Shown here piece by piece: positions 7,741-16,463 of a DNA stretch of 33,819 bases (its first letter is position 1; every line of letters begins with the position of its first letter). This stretch comes from DATBED01 sp036276195 (GTDB lineage Bacteria > Patescibacteriota > Saccharimonadia > Saccharimonadales > UBA4665). The stretch lies in assembly GCA_036276195.1 (NCBI GenBank), contig DATBED010000103.1, positions 1 to 33,819 of the forward strand, given 5' to 3'. The notes under the pieces are model-generated. The model did no database searches. It was not told the DNA's origin and saw only the letters and a list, made by a program, of their open reading frames with translations. The position numbers and the translations under genes are program-made.

Positions 7741-8730
7741 TTAGATTTGGTTTTGACCTTCAAAGAGAGCGGAGACCGACAGGCTGTTGGCGACAGCGCT
7801 GATGGCATCGGCCAGCAGACCGGCCACCGACAACACTACGACTTTGTCGGTTTTGCTCTTAGTGTCGATAGGTACAGTATTGGTGACGACTAGTTTTTCG
7901 AAGCCGGAGGCCTCGATCTTATCAAGTGCGCTCTCCGAGAATATACCATGGGTGGCCAGGCCGTGCACCGTTTTGGCGCCCTTCTCTTTTAGCAGGTCGG
8001 CGGCGGCGCAGAAAGTGCCGGCAGTGTCGATCATGTCGTCAATGATGACGCAGTTGCGGCCCTCTACGTTTCCTATAAGATGCTTGGCCTCGACGGTGTT
8101 TTTGTCGAGAGCATTGCGGCTTTTATGAATGATGGCCATATCGGTGCCTAAGCGGCTGGAATATCGCTCCGCCAGCTTCACCCGACCGGCATCGGGAGCG
8201 ACGATTACCACATCTGTACCGAAGTTATCTTTGACGTATTTGCTGAACAGAGGGAAAGCGATCAGGTGGTCGAACGGCCCGTTGAAAAAGCCCTGGACCT
8301 GGCCGGAATGCAAATCGACGCTCATGATGCGATCGGCGCCGGCGGCGGTGAGCATGTCAATCACCAGACGAGCGCTGATCGGTTCCCGGCCGGCTGCTTT
8401 GCGATCTTGACGGGCATAGCAAATCAGGGGGCAGACTGCCGTAATGCTGCGGGCCGAGGAGCGCTTGGCAGCGTCAATCATTAGTAGCTGCTCCATTAAA
8501 GCGCTGTGAATGTCTCCGTAATGAGTCTGAACGATGAAGACATCATCGCCACGGATCGACTCATGGAATCGAACGCGCATTTCACCATTGGCAAAATCTT
8601 CGATCAGCACCTCGCTGAGCTTAATGCCCAGATCGTCGGCAATTTCTTGGCTCAGTTCCGGATGGACGCGCCCGCTTAGAAGCTGCATACGGTTAACCTG
8701 CCGGATTCGAGCTTCTCCCACGCGATTCAT
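7741..8730 (-). CDS. prs: Ribose-phosphate pyrophosphokinase (PRPP synthase)
   Basis: Makes PRPP from ribose 5-phosphate and ATP. PRPP is the substrate of PurF and PyrE, both in this window. The 329-residue protein shows ATP-site residues YARQDRK (105-111) with REPIS, the Mg-binding segment SVDLHSGQ (137-144), the flexible loop after VAPDAGRVKLAERY (178-190), and the PRPP loop VIIDDMIDTAGT (228-239). Start choice: most family members begin close to the MQLLSGRVHPEL segment (Met15, position 8688, preceded by GGCAGG). However, TTGATT-18-TACACT lies 7 bases before the ATG at 8730, which fits a leaderless start used elsewhere here, so I keep 8730. The 14 extra residues are the only oddity. It heads the run prs-purA-pgl-zwf. 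Confidence 0.95.
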   Translation of the reverse strand: MNRVGEARIRQVNRMQLLSGRVHPELSQEIADDLGIKLSEVLIEDFANGEMRVRFHESIRGDDVFIVQTHYGDIHSALMEQLLMIDAAKRSSARSITAVCPLICYARQDRKAAGREPISARLVIDMLTAAGADRIMSVDLHSGQVQGFFNGPFDHLIAFPLFSKYVKDNFGTDVVIVAPDAGRVKLAERYSSRLGTDMAIIHKSRNALDKNTVEAKHLIGNVEGRNCVIIDDMIDTAGTFCAAADLLKEKGAKTVHGLATHGIFSESALDKIEASGFEKLVVTNTVPIDTKSKTDKVVVLSVAGLLADAISAVANSLSVSALFEGQNQI

Positions 8731-8737
8731 TCCCCCT

Positions 8738-8767
8738 AGTGTATCTACCTTAGTGGCTATAAATCAA
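8738..8767 (-). promoter_or_regulatory. Predicted leaderless promoter of prs
   Basis: Minus strand: -35 TTGATT (8767-8762), an 18-base spacer, then -10 TACACT (8743-8738), with the prs ATG 7 bases on. The G run AGGGGGA between -10 and ATG is too close to act as a Shine-Dalgarno. The remaining part of the 111-base gap after pyrB holds only a small repeat, GCTTT-AGCCG-AAAGC (8770-8784), with no T run. Confidence 0.5.
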
Positions 8768-8841
8768 GCGCTTTAGCCGAAAGCATGGGTCTTCCAATAT
8801 CGCTGTCGATTTAGTGAACATGGTTACTATCTGGACAATGA

Positions 8842-9765
8842 CTAAGAACCTATGACGTAATCTAATAGAGCGATACGAATATAAAGACCGTTGCCGGCTT
8901 GTTCAAAGTACTTGGCGCGAGGATCGGCGTCCACCTCGGCCGCGATCTCATCAACCCGCGGCAACGGATGCATAATAATGGCTTTTTCGGGCAAGCCCTT
9001 GATTGACGTGGTCGTGAGGTTAAAACTACCTCTGTCCAAAGCTTCACCCGCAGCGAGCCGCTCTTTTTGCAGCCGCGTCCAATAAACCACATCAGCGTCT
9101 TTGAAAGCGGAATTCATATCCGTTGTTTCGATAAAGGTTAAGCCCTTTTCGTGTAAAATATCTTTAATATCACCGGCTATTTGTAGCTCAGGTATCGATA
9201 TGAAGGTGAAGCGGTTGCCAGGGTATTTGGCTAGCATTTTGACTAGGGACCGAATGGTTCGCCCGTTGCGTAAATCTCCACCGGCAACCACATGTAGGTT
9301 GTCGAGGCGGCCGAAGTGGCGGTAAATGGTGTAAACGTCGAGCAGGCTTTGAGTAGGATGATCTCCTTTACCATCACCAGCGTTCAGGATTGGAACCTGG
9401 CTAACAGCGGCCGCCCGGGCCACCGACCCGGTTTCGGGGTGGCGGATGACGATGGCGGCGAAATCATATTGATTAAGCACGCGCACGGTGTCTTCAATGG
9501 TTTCACCCTTGGCGGCCGAAGAAAATTCAGCCGCGTTTTCGGTGCTGACTACGCCCAAGCCCAACTTGAGGGCGGCAGTCTCGAAACTGACACGGGTGCG
9601 GGTGGATGGTTCGTAAAACAAGCTGCAAAGTTGCTTACCCTGGTATTTTTGGGCCAGTTCGCGGCTTTGCTTAGGATGGGCTACCGCTTCGCGGAAGCCA
9701 TCGGCCAACTCGAATAACTGGGTAAGCTGTTCCGGCGTAAATTGGTCGGCATTTAAGACGTGCAT
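8842..9765 (-). CDS. pyrB: Aspartate carbamoyltransferase catalytic chain
   Basis: Joins carbamoyl phosphate and aspartate to carbamoyl aspartate, step two of UMP synthesis. Counting from the upstream ATG at 9780, the protein shows the carbamoyl-phosphate motif YEPSTRTRVSFE (56-67), the 80s-loop Lys91 in SSAAKGET, HPTQSLLD (141-148), GDLRNGRTIRSL (168-179) and HPLPRVDEI (271-279). All catalytic motifs are present and no regulatory pyrI follows, so it probably works as an unregulated trimer, perhaps bound to CarA/CarB. Start choice: the ATG at 9780 overlaps the carB stop (ATGA), but an AAAGGA site lies 6 bases before the ATG at 9765, giving MHVLNADQF. I prefer 9765, a 307-residue product; the alternative adds five residues. 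Last gene of carA-carB-pyrB. Confidence 0.96.
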   Translation of the reverse strand: MHVLNADQFTPEQLTQLFELADGFREAVAHPKQSRELAQKYQGKQLCSLFYEPSTRTRVSFETAALKLGLGVVSTENAAEFSSAAKGETIEDTVRVLNQYDFAAIVIRHPETGSVARAAAVSQVPILNAGDGKGDHPTQSLLDVYTIYRHFGRLDNLHVVAGGDLRNGRTIRSLVKMLAKYPGNRFTFISIPELQIAGDIKDILHEKGLTFIETTDMNSAFKDADVVYWTRLQKERLAAGEALDRGSFNLTTTSIKGLPEKAIIMHPLPRVDEIAAEVDADPRAKYFEQAGNGLYIRIALLDYVIGS

Positions 9766-9776
9766 AATCTTTCCTT

Positions 9777-12700
9777 TCATCGGGACCTTACCTTAACGTA
9801 ATCTTGCCAGGCTTTGGGCTGGCGGTTTTGCAAAGCCTCGTCGCTTAAGCAGTGCAACAGTACCCGGCCGGTTTCGGCATTGGTGACGAGTGGGATGTGG
9901 TTATCGATGGCCAGTCGCCGGATGACGAAGGCATCTTGATTATCTTCGCTGCTAGACGGCACACAAACCATCAGGCCGATCTTTTGTTGCTTGATGGCCG
10001 AGGGAATGCTTGGCTCACTTTTGTCGGCAATCTTGTTTAATTTAATGGTTTTTATGCCATGGTCTAACAAGTATTTGTGGGTGCCAGCGGTACTATAGAT
10101 TTTCCAGCCTTGATCGACCAATCGAGCGGCTTCACTGATAAACTTGTGCTTGTGTTCGTCGGGCAGACTCAAGAAAATATTGCGGTTTTTGGCCTGTTGC
10201 TCTGTTGCTAGCCAAGAACTGTAAAAGGCTTCGTAAAAATCGTCGCCAAAGGCGGCCACTTCGCCTGTGGAGGCCATTTCCACGCCGGCCACCGGGTCGG
10301 CGCCCTTCAATCGATTATATGAGAATTGCGGGCTCTTAACGGCTACGTAGTCGTACTCCAGCGTTTGGTACTCCTGGCCAGAATCGAGGCCGAGCATGGC
10401 TTCGGTGGCAATGGCGATAAAGTTGTGCCCCGTCACCTTGGAAACGAACGGAAACGAACGCGAGGCCCTAACATTGCACTCAATCACCTTTAAGTCGTTG
10501 TCTTTGGCGATGAATTGTACGTTGAACGGCCCGGTGATCTGTAAATTGGCGATGATTTGCTTAGTGATCAGCTTGGCTTTGCGAACGGTTTCTAGGTACA
10601 GCCGCTGGGCTGGCAGCACCACTGTGGCGTCGCCGGAGTGCACGCCGGCGTTCTCAATGTGCTCCGAAATGGCGTAAATTTGTAACTTGCCGTCTTTAGC
10701 TACACCGTCAATCTCAATCTCTTTGGAATTGGTAATAAAGCGCGACATAACTACCGGGTGTTCAGGTGATAAAAGAGCTGCCTCAGACAAATAAAAGGCC
10801 AGCTCCCGATCGTTCATGACCACGTTCATGGCGCCGCCCGACAGCACGTAAGACGGGCGCACGATCACCGGGTAGCCGACTTTGCGCACGAAAGTCTTGG
10901 CCTTATTGAGAGTGGTGACTTCTTGCCATTCCGGCTGGTCAATGCCTAATTGATTGAGCATGGCCGAGAACTTCTGGCGGTCTTCGGCGCGGTCGATCTG
11001 TTCGGGAGTGGTTCCTAATATGGGGTACTTGGCTTTAAACAGCGGCAGGGCCACGTTGTTGGCGACCTGGCCGCCGACTGATACGACTAATCCATGGGGG
11101 CTTTCAAAATCGGCGATGTCGCGCAACCGTTCCAGCGACAATTCCTCAAAATACAGCCGGTCGGATCGGTCAAAGTCGGTCGAAACCGTTTCAGGGTTGG
11201 AGTTGACCATAATAGTTTGCCAACCGTGCCGGTGCAGAGTTTTGGCGGTATTAACGGCGCACCAGTCGAACTCCACCGAGGAGCCGATGCTATACGGCCC
11301 CGAACCAATCACCACCACGGCCTTTTGGCCGATCGGTTTAACGTCGTTGGTGCGGCCATGGTAAGTCGTATACAAGTAATTGGTTGAGGCCGCGAACTCG
11401 CCAGCCAAGGTATCGATCTGTTTAATAACCGGCTTAATGCCATGCTTCAGCCGCAACCGGCGCACCTCGTCTTCGGTCTTAGCGGTTAGTTTGGCGATCA
11501 CTCGGTCAGCAAAGCCCATCTGTTTGGCTTGTAGCAGCAGTTCCTCGTTTAACGACTTGGTTTTAATGATGTTTTCCAGCTCTTGAATATCTTTGAGGTG
11601 CCGCAAAAACCAGCGGTCGATATTTGACAGTTTATGGAGTTTTTCGATGTCGCTACCTTTTTTAAAGGCCTCGTAGATGGCGAACAGGCGGCGGTCAGTC
11701 GGGCGGCTGATTTCGTCGAGTGGATCTTTGATTTTATAGGGGTGGTCAGTTAGGCCCTGGGCGCCGATGTTCAGCATGCGCGTGGCTTTTTGGATGGCTT
11801 CGGGGAACGATCGGCCCAGCGCCATCACCTCACCGACGCTTTTCATTTCCGAGCCGATATGATGGTCGCTGGATTTTAATTTGGCCAGGTCCCAGCGCGG
11901 CACTTTAACGGCAATGTAATCGAGGGCCGGCTCAAAAAAGGCCGAAGTGGTGCCGGTGACGCTGTTTTTGAGCTCGCGCAGTTCCTTGCCTAACATCAGT
12001 TTGGTGGCAATAAAGGCCAAGGGGTAGCCGGTGGCCTTAGAGGCCAGGGCGCTGGATCTAGACAGGCGGGCGTTAACCTCAATGACGCGGTACTCGCCGT
12101 TAGCCGGGTTGAGGGCGTACTGAATGTTGCACTCGCCGATGATGCCCAGATGGTTGATGGTGCGGATGGCGACTTCACGCAAGTGGTGGTATTCCTGGTT
12201 GGTCAGGGTTTGCGAGGGGGCGACCACAATGCTTTCGCCAGTGTGCACGCCCATCGGGTCGAGGTTTTCCATATTGCAAACGGTTATGGTGTTGCCGCTG
12301 GCGTCGCGCACTACTTCGTATTCAATTTCTTTCCAGCCGACTAGGAATTCTTCGATCAGCAGCTGTTGTACGGCTTGCAGAGCCTCGCCAGCTTTTTGAC
12401 GTAATTGGTCAGCGTTGTTTACCCGGCCGGAGCCGAGGCCGCCCAGGCTATAACCGGCCCGCAGCATCACCGGGTAACCAATGGTTTGAGCGGCCGCCAG
12501 AGCCTCGTCGACGCTACCGGCGGTTAGGCTACGAGCCGTATCGGTGCCAACTTCGGCCATAGCCTGTTTAAATAGTTCGCGGTCCTCGGTGATTTTAATG
12601 GTTTGCACCGGCGTGCCCATAACCCTAATGCCTAGCCGCTTAAAAACACCCTGGTCATGCAGGTTAAGGCCGAGGTTCAGGGCGGTTTGGCCGCCAACGC

Positions 12701-12962
12701 TGAGCATTACGGCGTCGGGTCTTTCCTGCTCTAAAATTTTAGTGACAGTCTCGACATTTAACGGCTGAAAATAAACCCGGTCGGCCATGTCGCCGTCGGT
12801 TTGGACGGTGGCGATGTTAGGGTTAATCAGCACAGTATGAATGCCCTCTTCCTTCAAAGCCTTAATGGCTTGCGAGCCGGAATAATCGAACTCACCGGCC
12901 TGGCCGATGCGCAGGCCGCCGGAGCCGAAAATAACTACTTTTTTAGGGATTACCTGCTTCAT
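9777..12962 (-). CDS. carB: Carbamoyl-phosphate synthase large chain
   Basis: Uses ammonia delivered by CarA, bicarbonate and two ATP to make carbamoyl phosphate. The 1061-residue protein (about 1073 in Escherichia coli) has the expected order. First comes the carboxyphosphate ATP-grasp half, opening with FGSGGLRIGQAGEFDYSG and running to about 400. Then the oligomerisation region (about 400-545) and the carbamoyl-phosphate half, opening with VIGSGPYSIGSSVEFDW. About the last 130 residues form an MGS-like regulatory domain with IYSTAGTHKYLLDHGI and LVTNAETGR. The second half has PSYVLSGGAM where Gly-Gly is usual after VL. The start overlaps the carA stop by 4 bases and the stop overlaps pyrB. 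With no arginine genes except a catabolic-type arginase nearby, its main job here should be pyrimidines. Confidence 0.97.
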   Translation of the reverse strand: MKQVIPKKVVIFGSGGLRIGQAGEFDYSGSQAIKALKEEGIHTVLINPNIATVQTDGDMADRVYFQPLNVETVTKILEQERPDAVMLSVGGQTALNLGLNLHDQGVFKRLGIRVMGTPVQTIKITEDRELFKQAMAEVGTDTARSLTAGSVDEALAAAQTIGYPVMLRAGYSLGGLGSGRVNNADQLRQKAGEALQAVQQLLIEEFLVGWKEIEYEVVRDASGNTITVCNMENLDPMGVHTGESIVVAPSQTLTNQEYHHLREVAIRTINHLGIIGECNIQYALNPANGEYRVIEVNARLSRSSALASKATGYPLAFIATKLMLGKELRELKNSVTGTTSAFFEPALDYIAVKVPRWDLAKLKSSDHHIGSEMKSVGEVMALGRSFPEAIQKATRMLNIGAQGLTDHPYKIKDPLDEISRPTDRRLFAIYEAFKKGSDIEKLHKLSNIDRWFLRHLKDIQELENIIKTKSLNEELLLQAKQMGFADRVIAKLTAKTEDEVRRLRLKHGIKPVIKQIDTLAGEFAASTNYLYTTYHGRTNDVKPIGQKAVVVIGSGPYSIGSSVEFDWCAVNTAKTLHRHGWQTIMVNSNPETVSTDFDRSDRLYFEELSLERLRDIADFESPHGLVVSVGGQVANNVALPLFKAKYPILGTTPEQIDRAEDRQKFSAMLNQLGIDQPEWQEVTTLNKAKTFVRKVGYPVIVRPSYVLSGGAMNVVMNDRELAFYLSEAALLSPEHPVVMSRFITNSKEIEIDGVAKDGKLQIYAISEHIENAGVHSGDATVVLPAQRLYLETVRKAKLITKQIIANLQITGPFNVQFIAKDNDLKVIECNVRASRSFPFVSKVTGHNFIAIATEAMLGLDSGQEYQTLEYDYVAVKSPQFSYNRLKGADPVAGVEMASTGEVAAFGDDFYEAFYSSWLATEQQAKNRNIFLSLPDEHKHKFISEAARLVDQGWKIYSTAGTHKYLLDHGIKTIKLNKIADKSEPSIPSAIKQQKIGLMVCVPSSSEDNQDAFVIRRLAIDNHIPLVTNAETGRVLLHCLSDEALQNRQPKAWQDYVKVRSR

Positions 12963-14062
12963 AAGGTCTTATAAAACCTTTCGAACAGCCAGTGGGTGTC
13001 GGTGGGGCCGGGCGCCGCCTCGGGGTGGAATTGCACCGAGAAGAAGGGCTTGGAGGAGTGCCGGATGCCTTCGACCGAACCGTCATTCAGGTTACTGAAC
13101 GAAACCTGCCAGCCTTTGGGCAGCGAGCCAGCATCAATGGCATAGCCGTGGTTCTGGCTGGTGATGTAGCAGCGTTGGCCATTCTCCTCGAGGCAGGGTT
13201 GGTTGTGGCCGCGGTGACCATACTTCAGCTTGTAGGTTTTGGCGCCGACAGCCAGAGCCATCAGCTGGTTGCCCAGGCAGATGCCAAAGACCGGCTTGTT
13301 GCCGGCTAAAGCTTGCTTAGTTATGGCTATGGTCGGCTTATAATCTTCGGGGTTACCCGGACCGTTCGAGATCACCACACCGTCGTAATCTTCGTTGGTG
13401 TAGTCGTAATCAAGCGGGACTCGCTTGACCTGAACCGGCAACTTAAGCAGGCTGCGCAAAATATTTTCCTTAGCGCCGCAATCGACCAAAATAACCTTCT
13501 TGGCATGTTGTTGGTTGTAGCTAACCGGCTTTTTAACAGATACAAAACTGGGCTTTATTTTCAGCTTGCCGGCATCCACCGGCTCGGTGCTGATGGCGCC
13601 CAGCATGGTGCCCTTTTCGCGTAAATGTTTAGTCAGCGCCCGGGTGTCGACGCCCCACATGACCGGAATGTTCTGGCTGGCCAGCCAATCGGCCAGGCCA
13701 CTACTTGATCCACTGTGGCTACCCTGCCAATCCAGCTCACTGACTACTACGCCGCGCACCCGAATTTTGTCGGATTCGGCATCACCCGGCTGCACGCCGT
13801 AATTGCCCAGTAAGGGATAGGTAAATACCAGGATTTGGTTATTGTAAGACGGATCGGTCAGCGACTCGACGTAGCCGGTCATACCGGTATTAAAAACCAC
13901 TTCTCCTACTCCTGCCTGGGCTTGCTGCTCCGACATAAAGCCTTCAAAAACGCTGCCGTCGCTGATATAGAGCTTAGACGGCTTTATTATAGAAAAATCG
14001 CCCCTTTCGGAGCGATTTTCCGTTTGCAATATATCGTTTGTGAGAATCTTTCCCTCGGCCAT
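12959..14062 (-). CDS. carA: Carbamoyl-phosphate synthase small chain (glutaminase)
   Basis: Hydrolyses glutamine and channels ammonia to CarB. Counting from the outer ATG at 14068 (369 residues), the catalytic Cys264 lies in FGICLGNQ, with His348 and Glu350 in QFHPE. The N-terminal CarA domain begins only at about residue 31 (SKLYISDGSVFEGF), where most relatives start. The preceding about 30 codons contain a terminator-like hairpin, so this extension may be a regulatory leader fused in frame rather than a functional protein segment. No ATG, GTG or TTG occurs in frame between the hairpin and the conserved domain. Start choice: an extended -10 (TGGTAACAT, 14080-14072) predicts transcription from about 14065, between the two in-frame ATGs, so 14062 (MAEGKILT) is preferred over 14068. 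There is no Shine-Dalgarno. First gene of the pyrimidine operon. Confidence 0.94.
   Translation of the reverse strand: MAEGKILTNDILQTENRSERGDFSIIKPSKLYISDGSVFEGFMSEQQAQAGVGEVVFNTGMTGYVESLTDPSYNNQILVFTYPLLGNYGVQPGDAESDKIRVRGVVVSELDWQGSHSGSSSGLADWLASQNIPVMWGVDTRALTKHLREKGTMLGAISTEPVDAGKLKIKPSFVSVKKPVSYNQQHAKKVILVDCGAKENILRSLLKLPVQVKRVPLDYDYTNEDYDGVVISNGPGNPEDYKPTIAITKQALAGNKPVFGICLGNQLMALAVGAKTYKLKYGHRGHNQPCLEENGQRCYITSQNHGYAIDAGSLPKGWQVSFSNLNDGSVEGIRHSSKPFFSVQFHPEAAPGPTDTHWLFERFYKTL
13991..14019 (-). terminator. Terminator-like attenuator hairpin inside the carA 5' coding region
   Basis: Minus-strand arms AAAATCGCTCC (14019-14009) and GGGGCGATTTT (14004-13994) pair over 11 bases with one G-U pair and a GAAA tetraloop, then run into TTTTTCT. 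It has the form of an intrinsic terminator. It lies about 45 bases after the proposed carA start and just before the conserved CarA domain. A translating ribosome would unfold it, so it could couple carAB-pyrB transcription to translation or to nucleotide supply (inference). I did not find a PyrR-binding motif. Confidence 0.6.
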
Positions 14063-14080
14063 TAACATGAAATGTTACCA
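14063..14080 (-). promoter_or_regulatory. Extended -10 promoter and overlapping inverted repeat of carA
   Basis: Minus strand TGGTAACAT (14080-14072) matches the TGnTATAAT extended -10 in the TG and four of six hexamer bases. The same DNA forms the inverted repeat TAACAT-GAA-ATGTTA (14063-14077), which reaches into the first ATG. A repressor on this repeat would block both promoter and start. A TAATGATTA site lies 2 bases further upstream. Confidence 0.42.
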
Positions 14081-14082
14081 GG

Positions 14083-14091
14083 TAATGATTA
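14083..14091. promoter_or_regulatory. TAATGATTA site (copy 1 of 3)
   Basis: Near-palindrome TAATGATTA, followed by TTT, directly upstream of the carA extended -10 in the carA / 14170 divergent region. Two further copies are at 19753-19761 and 27338-27346, also intergenic and next to promoters. It may be an operator of a shared regulator, or simply A+T-rich promoter DNA. Confidence 0.3.
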
Positions 14092-14134
14092 TTTGAGCAA
14101 GCCTGTCCGCGCCCGTCTTCGGTAAGTCTAGAAT

Positions 14135-14143
14135 TGTTATAAT
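14135..14143 (+). promoter_or_regulatory. Extended -10 promoter of the unknown 759-residue gene
   Basis: TGTTATAAT is a perfect TGnTATAAT extended -10, so a -35 is not required; none is obvious. Transcription should begin near 14150, three bases before a six-codon reading frame at 14153-14173 (MSQYTL) whose TGA overlaps the ATG of the large gene as ATGA. No Shine-Dalgarno precedes 14170, so reinitiation after the mini-frame is a possible way to start it. Confidence 0.5.
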
Positions 14144-14169
14144 CATGTAATTATGTCACAATATACGCT

Positions 14170-16449
14170 ATGAACATAGGTGAGTCCCGAGAGCTACTTG
14201 CTCAATTTGATCAAGACCTGGCAAACGAGCCAGACCGTAATAGTCATATTTGGTATGAGGAAGAGTTCAAACTCCATACTGAATATATTGAAGCCGTACA
14301 GGCTATGGATCAAGTGGGCATTTTAGCTGGACATTTGGGCAAAATAGCTCAGATAAAGACCGAACAAGCTGCAATCACAGAGGCTGCTGAAGAAATTGAA
14401 GCTGAGGGGCCAATTGAGCCAGATTCAATAGAACCAGCCCATATACCGACAGCTGAAGAAGTGCTAAGGAGAAGAATCCAAAAGAAGTACGAGACTGAAT
14501 ACGATGCCTATCAAGCTGATATGGCTAGCTGTAGTGGAATGAAAAAGTCAAAGCGTGAAAACCAAGAAAGAATGGCACAACGTTCATTTGCCAGACGCTT
14601 TACAGACTTTAGTGAAGTGACAGGAAATACACATATAGTCCTAGATGTAAGTGGCTCACTTTTAATAGCACTCAGGTATATAGAAGAACCGGCATTGATA
14701 GACGAAGTCTATGCAAACTGTGCCAATTATGCCGAAAGACACGGAGCAGAAGTCACTGCCAACCCTAAAAACTTTGCTGACATCATAGGAATTGCAGCTA
14801 CTAATCCTATCTTGCAGCCATATTTTGAAAATATACTAAAGTCTATCTATTCAACTCGCCATAATACAGGGGACTTTGCAACAATAAACCAAAACCTTGC
14901 TGCTGCAGCATTCGAGCTACTAGCAAGTACCAGAGCCTTAGCAAAGGTTGTAAACATAGCATTTGGCAAAGAGCCGTATATCACGTCGCAGCATCACTAT
15001 GAGTATATAAAGCACGCGATGGAAACTTATTTATCAGGTGATTTTCAGAAACTTGTAGATGATCGTCAAGCTTTTATTATTTTCGGTATTTTGAATAATG
15101 ATATTACCGGGCTAAATCTTATGCATCCAGAGGCAATGACGACAGCAAGCCAGAGGGTTCAAGAGAAGTACAAAGAAATTATAGAATCTCTAGGGCTAAG
15201 AACACGTCCAGATTTTTTCACCAGTCTTATCTTTCGAGGAAACACTATAAGGGACTTCGATCCTGTTTCTGTCAATAGCCTTAGCGGTGAACCATTAGAT
15301 CTTCACCATAAACCCATGCCTGATGAATTAAAAGCTTTGTTGCCCCATTCTCAATTATTTCGTAAACGGATGCAAGAGTTTGCACCCTATACCTACAGTG
15401 TACTGGCCGCAAAAAACGTTACTGAATCTGAGCAACAAAATCCTGAAACACTTCATGGGTTAGCTATCCCAGTGAGTCCCTCTATAGCATTAGACTTATA
15501 TACACCCATTCCCGGCGCACAATTTGAGCCAACGGCACAGCAAACTGATTTGATGTACAGAAGGCTATCTGAAGTAATGCCAAAGTTGTTGGCAGCAATC
15601 GTTGATGGTATAAATGTTAGCTCCTACAAACAGGCTGGGGAATTGAACATGGCATATGCGCCATTATTTGACAATAACCCCAGAAAGGGAGTTGTAGTAT
15701 TTAGGCCCGCAATAGAAATCGACAAAAAAACGCACGCGGCAATACAATATCTGACCATTAACTATTGCAAATTAAGAGTTAGCGAGACGTCCAAACTTGC
15801 GGAGGATGATTCTCTCTTCGAAATCTTCGAAATACCTATCAATGAATACGAGTCTTCTAACAGAGAAATTAGACAAGCTATTAAGCAGCAGCAAAAACGC
15901 TTCCTCGGTAGACGACCTGTTAAATTTTCTATGTCAGAACATTATCGTATAGCTGGCTTAAACTCTGTCAGTTTTAGATACGACCCAAAGAAAGATCGTA
16001 TTATATCTCTTTTTGAGCTTGACGATGGATCTGTCGAGCTACAATTAGATAAAGATTTCAACATTGACATAAACGACGGCCCTACAACTGATGTCCATGA
16101 CCGAATGAAACTATACTATGAAAACTTGATTCTAAAACATGTTAGGATTTGGCTGTGCGAACAGGAAGTACGCACTTCAGAGGGGACTGTTAGTGAAACC
16201 TCTGGCAACTCGGCTAATATGGGTCACTTTGCTTACTTGCGTATACGTGAAAGTGACGGACGTAGATATCGATTTAGTGAGATGCAACGGAAGTATTGTA
16301 TAGAAGAACAAGGTCGTGACTTAGCGTCTGAGAACGAGCGATTGCTCATACTCGATGAGACCGGGCAAGAACGTAACTCAACTTACGTACGAGAAAACTA
16401 TGACCCATCTAAACCTCCCCTAGAAATTTATTACGCATCATTGGACTAG
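14170..16449 (+). CDS. Uncharacterised 759-residue protein
   Basis: I do not recognise this protein. It has no signal peptide and no hydrophobic helix, so it is probably cytoplasmic. Residues about 30-145 are charged and helix-rich, with a Glu/Ala/Ile/Pro segment (65-97) followed by a Lys/Arg/Glu-rich, coiled-coil-like stretch (98-145). Residues about 150-350 look all-helical. The C-terminal half (about 435-755) alternates predicted strands and helices and has several charged Asp/Lys/Glu turns. No Walker, nuclease, protease or helicase motif could be found. The DNA is visibly more A+T-rich and uses different codons from the flanking pyr genes, and it sits alone between divergent carA and co-directional pyrC, which suggests acquisition or a fast-evolving lineage-specific gene. 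The reading frame is intact over 2.3 kb, so it is very likely expressed. Confidence 0.85.
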   Translation: MNIGESRELLAQFDQDLANEPDRNSHIWYEEEFKLHTEYIEAVQAMDQVGILAGHLGKIAQIKTEQAAITEAAEEIEAEGPIEPDSIEPAHIPTAEEVLRRRIQKKYETEYDAYQADMASCSGMKKSKRENQERMAQRSFARRFTDFSEVTGNTHIVLDVSGSLLIALRYIEEPALIDEVYANCANYAERHGAEVTANPKNFADIIGIAATNPILQPYFENILKSIYSTRHNTGDFATINQNLAAAAFELLASTRALAKVVNIAFGKEPYITSQHHYEYIKHAMETYLSGDFQKLVDDRQAFIIFGILNNDITGLNLMHPEAMTTASQRVQEKYKEIIESLGLRTRPDFFTSLIFRGNTIRDFDPVSVNSLSGEPLDLHHKPMPDELKALLPHSQLFRKRMQEFAPYTYSVLAAKNVTESEQQNPETLHGLAIPVSPSIALDLYTPIPGAQFEPTAQQTDLMYRRLSEVMPKLLAAIVDGINVSSYKQAGELNMAYAPLFDNNPRKGVVVFRPAIEIDKKTHAAIQYLTINYCKLRVSETSKLAEDDSLFEIFEIPINEYESSNREIRQAIKQQQKRFLGRRPVKFSMSEHYRIAGLNSVSFRYDPKKDRIISLFELDDGSVELQLDKDFNIDINDGPTTDVHDRMKLYYENLILKHVRIWLCEQEVRTSEGTVSETSGNSANMGHFAYLRIRESDGRRYRFSEMQRKYCIEEQGRDLASENERLLILDETGQERNSTYVRENYDPSKPPLEIYYASLD

Positions 16450-16463
16450 TTTATAATTAAGTT

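Noticed and set aside
8770..8784. Terminator after pyrB
   Set aside because: The GCTTT/AAAGC repeat has a five-base stem and no T run, too weak to call.
14020..14068. PyrR-binding element before carA
   Set aside because: No PyrR-binding loop consensus seen; the terminator-like hairpin may work by another mechanism.
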